Origin: Chitinophaga barathri
GTDB taxonomy: Bacteria > Bacteroidota > Bacteroidia > Chitinophagales > Chitinophagaceae
NCBI RefSeq assembly: GCF_003807585.1
Contig: NZ_RMBX01000014.1
Location: forward strand, 204,401 to 268,400
DNA length: 64,000 nt
Direction of reading: 5' to 3'
Position numbers and translations under genes: made by a program. Position 1 is the first letter of the stretch. Each line of letters begins with the position of its first letter. Under the pieces are notes generated by a model. The model was not told the DNA's origin and did no database searches. It saw nothing but the letters and a program-made list of their open reading frames with translations. This document shows positions 32,744 to 40,922 of this stretch, one piece after another.

Positions 32744-34081
32744 TCAGAACCGGTATTGCAGCCTCGCGGTGAATACATTGTCCGCAATATCGTCCTCAAA
32801 CCCTTCTATGCCCGTGGATTCATTCCACACCCGGTCGAACCAGAAGGTGGCTTTCATATTTTCATTGAGATAATACACGTACCCGAAGCCGAAGGTATCG
32901 TAACGGATGTCCGTAAGGGAAAGGTGTGTGGTTAAAGTCTCCGCGATCTGGCGGCCTTTCACGTCCGTGTTCGGGTCGTACCAGTCGTATTTGAGCACCA
33001 GCTGGTGTTTTTTGCTGCCCAGGTGTTGCAGGAAGGTAAAGTATGCCCCATCGAAATTACGGATGTACAGGGGCGCAAAACCGGCGGGATTCACGGGTAT
33101 CACACCGGGCGTCTCACTGTCTAAAAACGTAGCGGTCTGTACGCCGCGGATATATTCCGCTCTCAGCTGTGTGGCGCCGCTGCGGTTCGGGATCAGCAGC
33201 TGTGCATCCGCGCCGTAATAATGCCTCGGGGCTATTTTCCCTACATTGGTCACGGCGGAATCCACCTCAAAATCAGGGTGGCCGTTGGTCGCTATCCCCA
33301 TGTTATAAATTTCTTTTGTGAACTGCTCCATGCCGCCATATAGTACGCTGGCACCGGCAGCCAGCAGCCATCCCTGCCGGTTGATGCTGGTGGGCTTCAT
33401 AGCTACGCGGGCGATAAGGTCTTTGTGACTGTCAAAGTCCGCGGGGCCTGACAGGCCCTGCCCGTTGAAGGCACCGATATCTATTTTAAGCGCATGAAGC
33501 GGATGCGTTTTATCCCTGGGCTCAAACGTAAGCATCGCGCCCATATCGCGTTCGCTTCTCATCAATATCTGCGACATACGGCCGCGTTCTGGCGCTTCAC
33601 GGTCGCCGGAGGACAGGTTCACTTCATAACCGAAAGGCCGGGCGAACATACCCATGGTAAGCGCCGCAACATCCCACTGCCCGTCGAACAGGCGACCCCA
33701 GAAGTCGCGGATATTCACGCCGCGCTCCGTACCGTCAAACTGGAAAACGAACTGCACGGTGGGTCGGTTCCTTTTGTTGAAGTGCGCGTAATCAAAACGG
33801 ACACGGCCCCGACGGAGCATAAAGCGGTTGTTGCTGTTGCCCGCGAAGTTGCCGCCGGCATAACTTTCTACGCCTTTACCGGATGCATACTGGAACTGCG
33901 GCTGCATGTAGCCGCTGATGCGCAGGGCGTCATAACGCAGGTACATGGAGATCATCCCCTTACCCAGGCTGGTAGTGGTATCGATCATGTCCATCAGGAA
34001 CTGAGCTTTGGACACGAACGAACTAAATATGAAAATTACTATCAATATTACCTTCCGGGCGGTGGTCTTCCTGTTTGTCAT
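32744..34081 (-). CDS. Phosphate-selective-type porin (OprO/OprP family)
   Basis: This 445-residue outer-membrane porin has a signal peptide (VILIVIFIFSSFVSKAQ). The PF07396-type pattern is visible: SGYMQPQFQYASG, FMLRRGRVRFDYAHF, PTVQFVFQFDGTERGVNIRDFWG, GMFARPFGYEVN, RSERDMGAMLTF, and the C-terminal strand ending VFTARLQYRF with terminal Phe. The start is ATG 34081; a TTG three codons upstream overlaps a -7 box. Pseudomonas relatives form phosphate or polyphosphate channels. The neighbourhood of PhoB/PhoR, a TonB receptor and PiT supports a phosphate role here, although no PHO-box array was found directly upstream. Confidence 0.88.
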   Translation of the reverse strand: MTNRKTTARKVILIVIFIFSSFVSKAQFLMDMIDTTTSLGKGMISMYLRYDALRISGYMQPQFQYASGKGVESYAGGNFAGNSNNRFMLRRGRVRFDYAHFNKRNRPTVQFVFQFDGTERGVNIRDFWGRLFDGQWDVAALTMGMFARPFGYEVNLSSGDREAPERGRMSQILMRSERDMGAMLTFEPRDKTHPLHALKIDIGAFNGQGLSGPADFDSHKDLIARVAMKPTSINRQGWLLAAGASVLYGGMEQFTKEIYNMGIATNGHPDFEVDSAVTNVGKIAPRHYYGADAQLLIPNRSGATQLRAEYIRGVQTATFLDSETPGVIPVNPAGFAPLYIRNFDGAYFTFLQHLGSKKHQLVLKYDWYDPNTDVKGRQIAETLTTHLSLTDIRYDTFGFGYVYYLNENMKATFWFDRVWNESTGIEGFEDDIADNVFTARLQYRF

Positions 34082-34087
34082 ACCGCG

Positions 34088-34095
34088 CAAAAATA
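34088..34095 (-). promoter_or_regulatory. -7 box of the porin gene
   Basis: TATTTTTG on the minus strand is only 6 nt from the ATG at 34081. The transcript may therefore be nearly leaderless, or translation may start slightly further downstream. Confidence 0.4.
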
Positions 34096-34120
34096 GGAAA
34101 TGCCGCCTTGAAACAAAAAC

Positions 34121-34140
34121 GCCCCGACTTTCGTCGGGGC
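34121..34140 (-). terminator. Terminator of the TonB receptor / lipoprotein genes
   Basis: GCCCCGAC / GTCGGGGC with a 4-nt loop is followed on the minus strand by GTTTTTGTTT. It lies 32 bp past the lipoprotein stop codon. Confidence 0.85.
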
Positions 34141-34172
34141 GCCGCGTTAATTATGATCGACAGATGAAATGA

Positions 34173-35573
34173 CTAGTAAACCTTGTTCTGAGGATCGAAG
34201 TTAGCCCAGCCGGTGAGCCAGTTCGTAGTACCAAAGGCGCCACGGTAGGTAGCAGTCTCAATACCGGCAAAAGGTGCAAATGTACCACTCAGTGCAGGTG
34301 AACCCGTTTTAGGCAGGAAGTTGGGATTAGCCAGGTTGAAAGGATCGGTCAGACCAACTGCGTCAGCAGATGCAGCAACAGTAGTACCTACTTCTGTCAG
34401 TTTGGCGATCAGCTTCTGAGAAGCGTCGAGGATCATTTCATCCCTGCGGGCGGGAGTCATCGGGCTTTCGTAAGTGCCGGTTGCAAAGAGACGGGCGGTA
34501 GAAGAATCCGTTGTGGCTACTTTCGTAGTAGCTACTGTATAGATAATATTGTTTTTATAAGCAGTATTCGCGTTAGCCATGAAGTAATCCCAGGTGGGTT
34601 TAGATTCGAAAGCCGTGCCGCCTTTCTGTGCACCCAGGATGATAGAGTTCAGGAAAACCAGGTTGGTAGCTCTTCTCCAGCGATTGCCATAGTTGTGGTT
34701 ACCGGCAGTACCAGCAGCACCGTTAGGGCCTACGATGGTCATGTTGGACACTACTGGGCGGGTGAACGGAGTCTGGTTGGTGGATTGACCGTCGTTATCG
34801 CACTCAATACCGTTACCAGCGTCTCCCGGGTCAACGAACTTAGGATCACGTAATGCTACAGCGTATTGTACAGTGCCGGTGTATCCGAAATCGAAATCGA
34901 AATCGTCATCAGCAGTAGCGTAGGCTACCAGGTGGCGAGGGTTTACGGTGCCGCCGAAGAATTCGTAAGCATCGTCGTTGGCATACGCAGTCATTACATA
35001 ATCAATTGTAGTGCCGCTGCCTACACCGCCGAGAGTGAGGGAGTTGATCTCAGAGTTCGCGAAAGCTGCGATACCAGCGTATTCAATGCGCACATATTTC
35101 AGTGTGCCGGAATTATCTGCCGCGTCAGTACCACCATATTTCTCGCCGATACCACCTTCGATCTGGGGTTCAACTTTATTGGTCGGCGCTTTACCAAGCA
35201 GCACAATACCGCCCCAGTCGCCAGGACCACGGCTGCCGGCTGCTTTACCGGAAGTAAATACAATTGGCTTATCTACAGTACCTACAGCCATCAGCTTGCT
35301 GCCGCGTGTAATGATCAGGGAACCTTTTTCAGTGACGTCACTCTTGATCACGGTACCCTCCTGAATAGTAAGGATCGCGTCATTTTTAACCTTCACCTGA
35401 CCTTTTAAAATCCATACCCTGTCATTGGTCAGTGTTTTGCTGGTCGTGATATCGCCCACGAGGGTTTCAGGCAGTATTGGGTCCATGTCGTCATCGTCCG
35501 TGTCGTTATTGCGGCAAGCAGACAATAACACAGCTGCGCCAAATGTAAAGGCAAGAAATTTTGCAAGTTTCAT
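34173..35573 (-). CDS. Outer-membrane lipoprotein with beta-helix-like repeats, paired with a TonB receptor
   Basis: This 466-residue lipoprotein has lipobox LLSAC at Cys20 and an acidic linker (DTDDDDMD). The body starts with strands of the form ILKGQVKVKNDAILTIQEG and GSLIITRGSKLMAVGTV, then short turns such as GPGDWGGIVLLG, LKYVRIEYAG and HLVAYATADDDFDFDFGY, a pattern of a right-handed parallel beta-helix. It is encoded directly after a TonB receptor, in the slot that SusD occupies in Sus-type systems, but it is unrelated to SusD. It has its own promoter with a PHO-box-like array (35611-35677), which implies extra or independent induction under phosphate limitation. Confidence 0.8.
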   Translation of the reverse strand: MKLAKFLAFTFGAAVLLSACRNNDTDDDDMDPILPETLVGDITTSKTLTNDRVWILKGQVKVKNDAILTIQEGTVIKSDVTEKGSLIITRGSKLMAVGTVDKPIVFTSGKAAGSRGPGDWGGIVLLGKAPTNKVEPQIEGGIGEKYGGTDAADNSGTLKYVRIEYAGIAAFANSEINSLTLGGVGSGTTIDYVMTAYANDDAYEFFGGTVNPRHLVAYATADDDFDFDFGYTGTVQYAVALRDPKFVDPGDAGNGIECDNDGQSTNQTPFTRPVVSNMTIVGPNGAAGTAGNHNYGNRWRRATNLVFLNSIILGAQKGGTAFESKPTWDYFMANANTAYKNNIIYTVATTKVATTDSSTARLFATGTYESPMTPARRDEMILDASQKLIAKLTEVGTTVAASADAVGLTDPFNLANPNFLPKTGSPALSGTFAPFAGIETATYRGAFGTTNWLTGWANFDPQNKVY

Positions 35574-35610
35574 TAGTACTCAGTTTTTAATTTTCGGTGA
35601 ATATGCTCCG

Positions 35611-35677
35611 CAAAGGTGTTGGTTAAATGTTACAGGTACTTTAACAAAGCGTTACCAAATTGTTAAGGCGCCTGTAA
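35611..35677 (-). promoter_or_regulatory. PHO-box-like array and -7 box of the beta-helix lipoprotein gene
   Basis: On the minus strand, half-sites start at 35666 (TTAACA), 35655 (GTAACG), 35644 (TTAAAG) and 35633 (GTAACA), each 11 bp apart, with a weaker TTACAG at 35677. The last begins 15 nt before the octamer CACCTTTG (35618-35611), a -7 box whose first T is replaced. A weak -7 box with an upstream activator array is the expected design of a positively controlled promoter. Confidence 0.75.
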
Positions 35678-35684
35678 TTACATC

Positions 35685-38516
35685 TTATTTCTTCTTTCCT
35701 AATCCGAATTGATAGGTGAAAGTAAGAGACACGTTAGTGCCATATTTGAACGTGCTGATTACCTGGTCGTCGCTATTTTTCTGATAGCTTTTCTTATCTG
35801 CGCCAACCGGGTTCTGATAGAAAACGGCTTCATTGTTCAGAATATCGCTCACGTTCAGGCGCAGTTCTCCTTTTTTCTTGATCACCTTCTTCGCAACCTG
35901 GAAATCAAGGATATTACGGCCATTCTCATAAATATCCGCGTAGTCTTTAAAACCTACAAGGTAGATGCGCGGACCAATCTTGTTATATAATACGCCCACC
36001 ACAAAATCATTGTCTTCAGCCGCGTATTGCAGTCCCGCGTTAACCAGGTAGGGGCTCTGGCCCTGAAGAGCGCGCGCATTACCATCTGATGTATACCCTT
36101 GCAGGTCTACTGTTGAATGGATATAGGAGAAGTTGGTGAACGCCGTCATGCGGTCAAAGAAAGGCTCGGAGCTGATAAAGTCCAGTTTTTTCCTCAGTTC
36201 CACTTCAAAGCCGAGAGCGGAAGCGGAAGGCGCGTTTCTGAACAGCAGCAGGCGTCTGTTCGGTGTCGATCCCGGATCCACGTACTGTTCAATGGCGTCT
36301 TTGAATTGTTTATAAAACACTGAACCGGTAATTGCTTCGCCCACACCGGGGTAAAGCTCATAACGGAAATCAATGTTCGTGATATTGGCGCGTTTCAGAT
36401 CCGTGTTACCCTGAACCATGCTGTAGGTAATAAAATCGTAGTAGACGAAATTGCTCAACTCACGCAGTTCCGGGCGGCTCACCGTCCTGGAGCCGGACAA
36501 ACGAAGGTTAGACTTTTCGTTCAGCGCATAGGAGATATTGGCGGAAGGCAGGAAATCGAAATAAGTGATGTCTTTTTTGATGGTCTTGCCGGTTGCATCT
36601 GCCGTTTTAATATACTGGTAATAAGATTCACCTCTGCCGCCCCAAACGAACCTCCATTTGTCGCCTATCTTGTTGTCGAACTGTATATAGCCGGCCATCA
36701 GGTCCGTATTAGCGGAGTATCTGTCGGAGTTATTGGTGATATCGTTCATCACAAAACCATTGTTCACAATATTTTCGTCTGCGAATATTTCACCCGTAGG
36801 GAGGTATTTAAGGGATTCATTATAACCTGAGTAGGCTGACCATATGTACCCCAGTACCCTGGCGTTGAAATCACGCTGCCTGTAGAGCTTCTGTCCACCA
36901 ATTTTCACACTCTGTTTTACATCTGAAATATTGAAAGGTATCGTCAAAGAAGCGGTACCGCCGATGTTGTCTTCTGTAAGCAGGGAATAAAAACGGGAAG
37001 CCTGTCTGGATGCGGAACCAAAGGGCACCTGGGCCTCGTATCGTTCGGCGCTGCCGAGGCCTTTACCATAAGACAATATTTTCATATCCGGCTGGTTGCG
37101 GTCTATCAATGAATAGTTCAGGTTCCAGTCCAGCTTCCAGTCTTTCTTATTCAACTTATGGCTGCCTTCCAGCTGGGAATTCAGCAGGGTTTTCATCACC
37201 AATTCCTGGCTGGTTACCAGCAGGTCATTGTTATTATCGTAGTTTACACCGGCACGGTCGGTGAAATTGTTGTCCAGAATACGGTTGAAGATATTTTTGA
37301 AGGATATCTTATTGTTGCCTTTCACATAAGTAAAGTTGGCAATGGCGCCGATGCTGGTATTATATTTATAGATGTCATCAGTAAAGCGATAGCTGGCGGC
37401 CTTGGTAAAGTCATAGTCATAGCGGCTTCCAGGCTGAATATTCTCTGCATTGCGATAAGTGAGACTGATGATGCTGCCGAATGAGCCGTCTTTTTTCAGG
37501 CGGATGCGATTGCCCCAGGTAAGCTGGTAGTTCTGCGTGGGCAGTGCCCCGCCGAAGTTCTGCGTGGCAAAAGTATTCTTAAAATCCCTGGTAAGGCTCA
37601 GCTGCTTATCCAGCGGCATTACCGCATATTTGCTGCGGGAAGAAGGGAAAGACGCAGGCAGCTCGCGGGTGCCATCGTCAAAGCCGAGCCAGTCGTTCTT
37701 GCCGCGCTCCATGCCCTTGGTATCCTTAAAAGTGCTTTGTGTATTGTAGCCATAGCCGAGGCTTACGGAAATATAATTTTCGGTAGGTATGTCCTTCGTG
37801 AAAACTTGCACCAGGCCGCCGGCAAATTCACCGGGCATTTCAGGAGATGCGGTTTTGTTGATCACGATATTGTCGATCAGGTTGGAAGGAATGATATCGA
37901 AGGAGAATGTTTTCCTGTCGGGCTCAGTGCTGGGCAGGATGGCGTTGTTGATGGTGGCCGTGTTATAACGGTCGCTCAGGCCTCGCACAATAATATACTT
38001 ATTATCCTGGATGCTGGCGCCGCTGACACGCTTCAGTACTTCGCCGGTGTTACGGTCCGGAGAGCGGCGGATGCTTTCACCGGAAATACCGCTGGAAATG
38101 CTGGGGTTATTTTTCTGCGCCGCATAAAGGGCGTTGATGGTTTCCTGTTTGTAAGATCCGCGGATCACCACTTCCTGGAGATCTTTGGATTTGGGTTCAT
38201 CCAGCGCAATATCCAGCGTGGTCACCTGGCCATTCTTCACTACTACGTCCGCAATGGATTTGGTAGAATACCCCATATATTTATAATCCAGGGTATAAGT
38301 GCCGGGCTCCAGCTGGATGATGTAACGGCCTTCCACGTCAGTAACCGCGCCTTTGCTGGTGCCTGTAACGAGTACGGTCACGCCGATCAGCAGTTCGCCC
38401 GTTTTTTTGTCTGTAAGTTTGCCGGATACTTTGCCGGTGCCTGTCTGTGCCTGGACGTTGAAACATCCCAACAATAAAATCCCGATTAATTGTACAACGA
38501 TAATACTACGTTTCAC
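35685..38516 (-). CDS. TonB-dependent receptor of the phosphate locus
   Basis: This 943-residue outer-membrane receptor has a signal peptide, a carboxypeptidase-regulatory-like domain (about 27-110, KVSGKLTDKKTGELLIGVTV), a plug domain (about 130-240, ESIRRSPDRNTGEVLKRVSG) and a large beta-barrel ending in VSLTFTYQFGLGKKK. It precedes the beta-helix lipoprotein and is itself controlled by the longest PHO-box-like array in the window. A role in uptake of phosphate or an organophosphate compound is inferred from this control and from the neighbours; the ligand cannot be read from the sequence. Confidence 0.9.
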   Translation of the reverse strand: MKRSIIVVQLIGILLLGCFNVQAQTGTGKVSGKLTDKKTGELLIGVTVLVTGTSKGAVTDVEGRYIIQLEPGTYTLDYKYMGYSTKSIADVVVKNGQVTTLDIALDEPKSKDLQEVVIRGSYKQETINALYAAQKNNPSISSGISGESIRRSPDRNTGEVLKRVSGASIQDNKYIIVRGLSDRYNTATINNAILPSTEPDRKTFSFDIIPSNLIDNIVINKTASPEMPGEFAGGLVQVFTKDIPTENYISVSLGYGYNTQSTFKDTKGMERGKNDWLGFDDGTRELPASFPSSRSKYAVMPLDKQLSLTRDFKNTFATQNFGGALPTQNYQLTWGNRIRLKKDGSFGSIISLTYRNAENIQPGSRYDYDFTKAASYRFTDDIYKYNTSIGAIANFTYVKGNNKISFKNIFNRILDNNFTDRAGVNYDNNNDLLVTSQELVMKTLLNSQLEGSHKLNKKDWKLDWNLNYSLIDRNQPDMKILSYGKGLGSAERYEAQVPFGSASRQASRFYSLLTEDNIGGTASLTIPFNISDVKQSVKIGGQKLYRQRDFNARVLGYIWSAYSGYNESLKYLPTGEIFADENIVNNGFVMNDITNNSDRYSANTDLMAGYIQFDNKIGDKWRFVWGGRGESYYQYIKTADATGKTIKKDITYFDFLPSANISYALNEKSNLRLSGSRTVSRPELRELSNFVYYDFITYSMVQGNTDLKRANITNIDFRYELYPGVGEAITGSVFYKQFKDAIEQYVDPGSTPNRRLLLFRNAPSASALGFEVELRKKLDFISSEPFFDRMTAFTNFSYIHSTVDLQGYTSDGNARALQGQSPYLVNAGLQYAAEDNDFVVGVLYNKIGPRIYLVGFKDYADIYENGRNILDFQVAKKVIKKKGELRLNVSDILNNEAVFYQNPVGADKKSYQKNSDDQVISTFKYGTNVSLTFTYQFGLGKKK

Positions 38517-38534
38517 GATCTGTTATTTATGCCG

Positions 38535-38619
38535 CAAAACTACCTTCGGGGTATTACGCCTATGTTAAGCCAATATTACCAGAATGTTAATTGTTAAGAA
38601 ATGATTAATAAATCGTTAA
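38535..38619 (-). promoter_or_regulatory. PHO-box-like array and -7 box of the phosphate-locus TonB receptor
   Basis: Seven half-sites start on the minus strand at 38619 (TTAACG), 38608 (TTAATC), 38597 (TTAACA), 38590 (TTAACA), 38579 (GTAATA), 38568 (TTAACA) and 38557 (GTAATA). All steps are 11 bp except one of 7 bp. The last begins 15 nt before the octamer TAGTTTTG (38542-38535). The 7-bp step splits the array into two phased blocks of three and four. Confidence 0.8.
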
Positions 38620-38708
38620 CAATCACAAGGTGCGTGAAGGTTAAAAAAATGGGGTATAGGTCTATAGGACGGGCCGGAGAACCGGCCAGGTATTCAATCT
38701 TAGGGTTT

Positions 38709-39083
38709 TCAACTGGCTTTATTTTGCCTCGTCAGCTGCTCGATAGATATATCCAGCAACCGGTCCGCCCCGTTTCCGCTGCAAGGCGTAATCTGGAACA
38801 GGCGCAGGCTTTTATTCATGAATGGTTTGGAGTCCTGGTTGCACAGCTCAAGCGTGAAATGGAACTTTTCTTCCAGTTCTTCCTCAAATTCACGGAGGCT
38901 GAGTGTTTCATCGATAGGATGTTCCACCATGACTTCCTCCTCCAGCCCCGCTTCGCGGAGCGTATCAAATGCATTCGCCAGGGAATGGTGAATATACACA
39001 GCCGCGTTGCAATGAAGCAACCGCTGTATCTGCATCTGTAATAAGGATATCGTCATTAATGGATGTAACTTGAGCGTCTTCAT
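38709..39083 (-). CDS. Small cytoplasmic protein of unknown function with a PHO-box-like promoter
   Basis: This 124-residue protein starts at ATG 39083 and has no signal peptide or membrane helix. The N-terminal half is helical with several His/Met/Leu; the middle is strongly acidic (REFEEELEEKFHFTLEL). I do not recognise it. The opposite-strand frame over the same region is less likely, because only this strand has a well-formed promoter: -7 box TAAGTTTG with three phased half-sites upstream. It would be an unstudied member of the local phosphate regulon. It stands alone between the TonB receptor and the metallophosphoesterase. Confidence 0.6.
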   Translation of the reverse strand: MKTLKLHPLMTISLLQMQIQRLLHCNAAVYIHHSLANAFDTLREAGLEEEVMVEHPIDETLSLREFEEELEEKFHFTLELCNQDSKPFMNKSLRLFQITPCSGNGADRLLDISIEQLTRQNKAS

Positions 39084-39103
39084 CAATATTCTAGCTGGTT
39101 TCC

Positions 39104-39148
39104 CAAACTTACGTAGGTAAGGTTAATTAAATATTACCGCAAGGTTAA
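39104..39148 (-). promoter_or_regulatory. PHO-box-like array and -7 box of the small unknown gene
   Basis: Half-sites TTAACC (39148), GTAATA (39137) and TTAACC (39126) are 11 bp apart on the minus strand. The last begins 15 nt before the octamer TAAGTTTG (39111-39104). The gene starts 21 nt further on. Confidence 0.75.
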
Positions 39149-39193
39149 TTCTACATATAATTCTCTGGTTCTTAATTGTACGGCCAGGTTACA

Positions 39194-40024
39194 TCAGGTA
39201 GCAGGGAAAGTAACTACTTTTGCCACCGCCGCCCATTCCATCAGGCTCGTCTCTTCCTCTTCCTCCGGCTGGTGAGCTTTCTTTTCCGCGTGCTGGTAGA
39301 GTTTCCATTCGCCCTGGTGATATTCCAGGGAGGTAAGACTCTCCACCCAGTCGCCTGAGTTCAGATAAGTGATCGTTTTGCCGTTAAAGCTCATATTCTT
39401 AATCTCCGGCTGGTGGATGTGGCCGCAGCATACTACATCAAACTGCTTGTCCACGGCTATCTCCACCACCGTCTGTTCAAAATCCGAGATAAATTTCACC
39501 GCCTGTTTCACCCCTTCTTTCACTTTTTTGGAAAAAGACATCTTTTCCCGGCCCATTTTTTCGAGCAGGTGATTCACCAGGCGGTTGATAATAATAAGGA
39601 TATCGTACCCTTTGCCCCCCAGTTTGGCCAGCCATTTGGAATTTTTCATGGTCACATCGTACACATCCCCATGAAAAAACCAATGTCTTTTGCCGTCCAC
39701 TTCCAGGATCAGTTTGTTGTCTATCACAAAATTGCTGAGGCCAAACCCGGCATATTTACGCAGGGCTTCGTCGTGGTTGCCCGTGAGATAATATACTTCC
39801 GTTCCTTTGCCGATCATTTTGAGGATACGGCGGATCACTTTGGTATGGGACTTCGGGAAGTACCGTTTACTGAACTGCCAGATATCGATGATATCCCCGT
39901 TCAGTATAAGTATCCGTGGATCAATAGCGTCCAGGTACTGGACGAGCTCTTTTGCGTGACAGCCGTAAATCCCGAGGTGTACGTCGGAAATGACAACTAT
40001 ATCTAATGGTCGTTTGTCGGACAT
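39194..40024 (-). CDS. Calcineurin-like metallophosphoesterase (LpxH-like UDP-diacylglucosamine diphosphatase family)
   Basis: This 276-residue dimetal phosphoesterase shows the canonical ligands in order: SDVHLGIYG (Asp-x-His), LNGDIIDIW, GNHDE, FHGDVYD, and CCGHIHQPE. The LpxH-like subfamily is suggested by LNGDIIDIWQFSKRY and the following helical insert; that family cleaves UDP-2,3-diacylglucosamine in lipid A synthesis. The extra C-terminal 30 residues are charged. Control by a PHO-box-like array hints at a role in phosphate scavenging or lipid remodelling instead of, or besides, essential lipid A synthesis; that is inference. Confidence 0.85.
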   Translation of the reverse strand: MSDKRPLDIVVISDVHLGIYGCHAKELVQYLDAIDPRILILNGDIIDIWQFSKRYFPKSHTKVIRRILKMIGKGTEVYYLTGNHDEALRKYAGFGLSNFVIDNKLILEVDGKRHWFFHGDVYDVTMKNSKWLAKLGGKGYDILIIINRLVNHLLEKMGREKMSFSKKVKEGVKQAVKFISDFEQTVVEIAVDKQFDVVCCGHIHQPEIKNMSFNGKTITYLNSGDWVESLTSLEYHQGEWKLYQHAEKKAHQPEEEEETSLMEWAAVAKVVTFPAT

Positions 40025-40123
40025 TTTTCAGTTATTCGGGAAAATCCGGTCTTGATCAAACTATTTAATATAATCTTTGTTAGTTATGTGTTCGGGTATA
40101 CCGGAGCCCTCTTTTTTCTTATG

Positions 40124-40179
40124 CAAAGGAAAAAATGCTATATTACTTTTATATTACTACAGTGTTACCAAAACATTAA
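40124..40179 (-). promoter_or_regulatory. PHO-box-like array between the metallophosphoesterase and DUF47-PiT genes
   Basis: On the minus strand TTAATG (40179), GTAACA (40168), GTAATA (40157) and GTAATA (40146) are each 11 bp apart. The last begins 15 nt before TTCCTTTG (40131-40124), a -7 box with one mismatch. This would give the metallophosphoesterase a leader of about 95 nt. The array also lies about 40 bp upstream of the plus-strand DUF47 -7 box and could serve both directions. Confidence 0.75.
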
Positions 40180-40192
40180 TTCTGAAAATTTC

Positions 40193-40224
40193 TTGGCTCC
40201 TATACTTACAGAAAGCTAATTTTG
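40193..40224 (+). promoter_or_regulatory. Promoter of the DUF47-PiT operon
   Basis: TTG (40193-40195) and TAATTTTG (40217-40224) are separated by 21 nt, the full Bacteroidota promoter form. The box overlaps the in-frame TTG at 40222, so translation must start at ATG 40255. Confidence 0.7.
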
Positions 40225-40254
40225 CGGCAAATTCTCAACAAACAACAAACTAAT

Positions 40255-40905
40255 ATGGGAGGCTTTAATTCTATTGTTAAACTGTTCATGCCGAAAGACA
40301 GGGTATTCTATTCACTTTTTGAAGACGTGGCGGCTAACCTGGTAGAAATGGGTCAGGTGCTCGTGGAACTGGTGGAAACCAAAGACTTATCTGTCAGGAA
40401 GGACAAAGTGCACCTGATCGAGCGGCTGGAACATAAAAACGATGACTATACCCATCGTATTTTCGTAGAATTGGGCCAGAACTTCATTACCCCGTTCGAC
40501 CGGGAGGATATTCACTACCTGGCATCCACGCTGGATGATGTGGCGGATTATATCCACGGATCGGCCAAACGTATTGATATTTACAAGGTGACCGAGATGA
40601 ATGACAGCATCCGTAAGCTCGCACAGCTCATCAATGAAGGTGTGCAGGAGCTTGCCCGCGCTATCCCCGAAATGCGTACCATGAGCAATATGAGGATCAT
40701 CACCGATGCCTGTGTAAAGATCAACAGCCTTGAGAACCATGCGGATGATATCTATGACCGTGCTATTGCGGACCTGTTTGAGCAGGAAAGCAATGCCGTG
40801 GAGCTCATCAAGATGCGCGAGATCTATCAGGCGCTGGAAATCGCTACCGACAAGTGCGAAGATTCCGCCAATGTGATAGAAACCATCATCATCAAATACG
40901 CATAG
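40255..40905 (+). CDS. DUF47 family PhoU-like accessory protein of the PiT transporter
   Basis: This 216-residue all-helical protein of the DUF47/PhoU-like family begins GGFNSIVKLFMPKDRVFYSLF, a typical family opening. It carries PhoU-type metal-binding-like motifs HKNDDYTHRIF and ENHADDIYDRAI, roughly symmetrical in two three-helix bundles. Such proteins bind to and regulate the PiT phosphate transporter encoded next to them. The PiT gene starts 17 bp later. The ATG at 40255 is chosen over TTG 40222, which lies within the promoter. Confidence 0.93.
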   Translation: MGGFNSIVKLFMPKDRVFYSLFEDVAANLVEMGQVLVELVETKDLSVRKDKVHLIERLEHKNDDYTHRIFVELGQNFITPFDREDIHYLASTLDDVADYIHGSAKRIDIYKVTEMNDSIRKLAQLINEGVQELARAIPEMRTMSNMRIITDACVKINSLENHADDIYDRAIADLFEQESNAVELIKMREIYQALEIATDKCEDSANVIETIIIKYA

Positions 40906-40922
40906 CCGCAAACTGAATCCTC

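Noticed and set aside
38601..39041. Plus-strand frame opposite the small unknown gene
   Set aside because: It starts inside the PHO-box-like array and has no promoter; the minus-strand frame has a consensus -7 box and phased sites.
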